Assembly: GCA_014898415.1 (NCBI GenBank)
Contig: RCTD01000002.1
Location: 2,976,001-3,040,000, forward strand
Direction: 5' to 3'
Length of the DNA stretch: 64,000 nucleotides
From: Stromatinia cepivora
Lineage: Eukaryota; Ascomycota; Leotiomycetes; Helotiales; Sclerotiniaceae
The position numbers and the translations under genes are program-made. Below are positions 61,601 to 64,000 of this stretch, in pieces. A model generated the notes under the pieces. The model searched no databases, was not told where the DNA came from, and saw nothing but the letters and a program-made list of their open reading frames with translations. Each line of letters starts with the position of its first letter. Within the stretch, counting starts at the first letter, position 1.

Positions 61601-63190
61601 CTAAGTAGAAGAAAGGGGCTGCTTGCTCATAGTCTGCTTAAACGCTTGCAACGCCAAAGCAGGTTGATAATAAGGAACTTCATGACCAGCTCCAAAAACC
61701 CTCAACCAACTCAAATTACCAACATTCTTGAATGTTCCACTCGCAACTCCATTTACGTTATAGTTTGCAACGGGTTTAGCGTTGAAAGCGGCAGAGCTAG
61801 CGTAGGTAATAGCATTAGCGGTTGCGAGACCACCGAACCAGTTACAAATGAAATCGGCATCACCAGCCCAGATAAGGACTTGAATACCGGATTGGACGAC
61901 TGATGAAAGGGTTGGGAGGAAGGATCGTGAATCTGTTTTAGATATTAGTTAGATGTTAAGCGAAAGAATTACAAGATGAAGGGGTAACTGACCATCTCCG
62001 GTGGAGGCAAATTTTTCATAAGGTCCATCTGGACATTCTTGGTATGTAGACTTGGCGCCAATAGCCTTCACTACAGCAGCGCTTTGCAAATATGTAGCAT
62101 AGGTCTCTGGTGGATATGGATCGTTTGATGGCTCTCGAATATCATAGACGTCAAAGTCTCCATTGGAAAGTGGTCCTTCAATATCTTGATAACAGACATT
62201 ATCCGCATTTACGCAAGCTGAGTTGGATCCAGTGGTCGATGAACATTCTTGTAGAAGAGGGAGACATGACTTGGTATATGTGTTGAGGTAGCTTGTGTGT
62301 TGTGAGGCTGAGATGAGTTGCTTGAATGTGTTGTTGTAGGAATAGTCGACGTATGCCTTGTAGGCGATGATAGGGTCATACCAGCCGTTATTGATACCCA
62401 AGGCAATGAGATCAATTTTTTCACCAGAAATAGTGCCTGCCGCAATCTTGGCATTTTGTTGTTCAACATAGTATGCGAATTCGGGTCCATAGTGACCACC
62501 ATAGGATTCTGTGAAGATACCAAAGTCGCGGTTCTCGTAAGCCGGGAATGAGGCATAGAAAGCTTGGAGAAGAGTCCAGACATATGGAGCCGCGGTAACA
62601 GTGGAAGTCACAGAATCGGTACCGTAGGAGAAGCCTACTCCGATTGGTTGATCAATGTAGATCATGTTTGCAAACTCGTTAAAGCTGTGAGGGTTGAGAG
62701 AAGGTGTTGATGCTCCGTTATAGAATTGGCATGGACCGTTCTCTTGGAACAAACCAATCATAGAAGAACATCCGGGGCCTGTCTACCGTTAGTAACGTCT
62801 AGTGTACCAGAAGTAATGTTATCCGTACCTCCATTGAACCATGTCGCCAATGGTGCAGTTGTAGGACTGTTTCGACTTTCGAAAAACCAGAACCACATGT
62901 TCATGCCCTATTTCAATTGTTAAAATAAAATCATCAAGATAGAAATAGGTAGAACTCACGGTTCCGACAGTCAAATATCCCGAGTACTGGTTCACACCTG
63001 GTGTCGTCTCGCAAATACCGGAATTTGTGACAAAGGCGAGAGTTGAATCGGTGGCAGCATGATAAAAGACAGTATGATTGACTCCATCACGAAGCTCAAA
63101 TGTTCGTTTGTCTTTCTTCCCTTCGGTGGTAGGGGCGGCTAGAACAGCCGGGAGAAGACAAGCAATCAGAGAAAGCGAAGGCAAACGCAT
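61601..63190 (-). CDS. Secreted serine carboxypeptidase (peptidase family S10), 475 aa
   Basis: The proposed structure is complement(join(61601..61932,61993..62778,62829..62907,62960..63190)). Introns of 60, 50 and 52 nt all have GT-AG ends, and the frame gives 476 codons. A signal peptide (MRLPSLSLIACLLPAVLAAP) is followed by a short propeptide. The S10 landmarks appear in order: SGYLTVG, MNMWFWFFESRNSP (exon 2), WFNGGPGCSSM, and the catalytic Ser195 in TESYGGHY, Asp390 in WAGDADFICNW and His449 in GAGHEVPYYQP. The exon 2/exon 3 junction falls inside NGGPGCSS, confirming the splice. Length fits the carboxypeptidase S1 group. It would remove C-terminal residues from peptides outside the cell or in the vacuole. 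Several N-x-S/T sites suggest glycosylation. Confidence 0.92.
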
Positions 63191-64000
63191 CGTGGTTGTG
63201 TTTGAAGAATGAAAACTGGAGATGGTTTAACCACTGCGGTTCTCATTCTGATGATTTTTGTAGAACTTATATTCGTTCTCTTTACACTTTCCTCCCCCCC
63301 TCATCTTCACGCCCAACGCTACTACGCGCTTTACACGGGGGAAATCCAGATACACACTCGGAGAATAATCCGAATAGAGTAGGTCTATGAACTCAAAGCT
63401 TAAGGCCCACATGCACCAAAGATAAAGTTGAAGATTTTTGGACGATCATGGAAGGTAATCTCACAAAATCATCCAATTGCCGTTGATAAGAACAACGCAT
63501 CTACCCCCGCAGAGAACGGTTAAAACCGCACACATTGCAAACTCCCGAACCTAGGCAGATGTGCCAGCGGATATATGCATAACATGGAAACTTGATGTGA
63601 TATTTGGATTTCAAAAATTCCCGAAAAAGGCAGTTGATAAAGGCTTGGCAACAAATGATAAGCTTTCGTAGCAAAGACCTTTCTCCAGGGGGCCAAATAT
63701 CGACATTCCTGTTTGGGGAATTTTGTTGATTTAGTGGCGCAAAATGTGACCTGTAAAATATACTGATGCTGGTACAGCTGCTATCAAACAGAGCAGAACC
63801 TATGCTGGAACCTTAATTGTGAAAATAAAAAATACTGCAGTAAAAGACAGTCTCTCAAAGATATGACAACTAGAAACATGTCAGACGAACATTTTGCCGG
63901 CTAATTTGTATCGATTTCGCTATCATGCGATGTATGGCGAGCTCTTCACATGAAATACCTCAATCTTTTGAATGAGGTCGAGATTCGAGGTGGTTTTCAA
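63191..64000. other. Upstream region of the carboxypeptidase gene
   Basis: A pyrimidine-rich stretch lies at about 63280-63310 on the plus strand. No additional gene can be supported before the window ends. Confidence 0.4.

Overview
This window looks like nuclear DNA of a filamentous ascomycete, most likely a leotiomycete near Botrytis, Sclerotinia or Monilinia. That placement is an inference. It rests on short 47-86 nt introns with CTAAC/CTGAC-like branch sites, on NACHT-ankyrin, HET and 2EXR/F-box-like genes, on a pogo/Fot1 element of the size and terminal-repeat style of Botrytis Flipper, and on AT-rich isochores made of transposons damaged by repeat-induced point mutation (RIP). No rRNA, CRISPR or prokaryotic feature was seen.

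Layout. 1-4.4 kb: AT-rich, RIP-decayed retroelements on the minus strand, including a damaged LTR and gag of the same chromovirus that sits less damaged at 16.8-23.1 kb, and the tail of a pogo element. 4.7-13.1 kb: a gene island with a fungal orphan protein, a large four-exon NACHT/ankyrin STAND protein and an F-box-like protein. 14.5-24.2 kb: a complete but dead pogo/Fot1 element, then a young Ty3/gypsy chromovirus with indistinguishable LTRs, then a RIP-decayed Tc1/mariner transposase. 25-44 kb: a mixed region of small spliced genes (a 92-aa Cys-rich protein, a 50-aa three-exon protein, a DUF3716-like protein and a protein with repeated SUMO-interaction-like motifs plus a PPxY end) alternating with genes killed by stop codons, mostly of the CAA/CAG to TAA/TAG kind. 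45-57.3 kb: two tail-to-tail Ty1/copia ruins, one carrying a nested gag-only LTR element with perfect target duplication. 58-64 kb: a tRNA-like sequence, a dead HET incompatibility gene and an intact secreted S10 serine carboxypeptidase.

How it fits together. The chromovirus is the best-resolved object. It has a 5-bp target duplication, a polypurine tract, a Tf1-like self-priming arrangement (the primer-binding site is complementary to a stretch inside the LTR) and a textbook -1 frameshift cassette between gag and pol. It has lost the catalytic core of reverse transcriptase by an internal deletion. The host genes show the cost of living beside transposons: nonsense changes of the kind RIP makes appear in two C2H2 genes, one HET gene and two uncharacterised loci. 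Of the two allorecognition-type genes, NACHT-ankyrin is intact and HET is dead.

All exon structures are read by eye from splice signals, frame continuity and family resemblance. No database search was possible.
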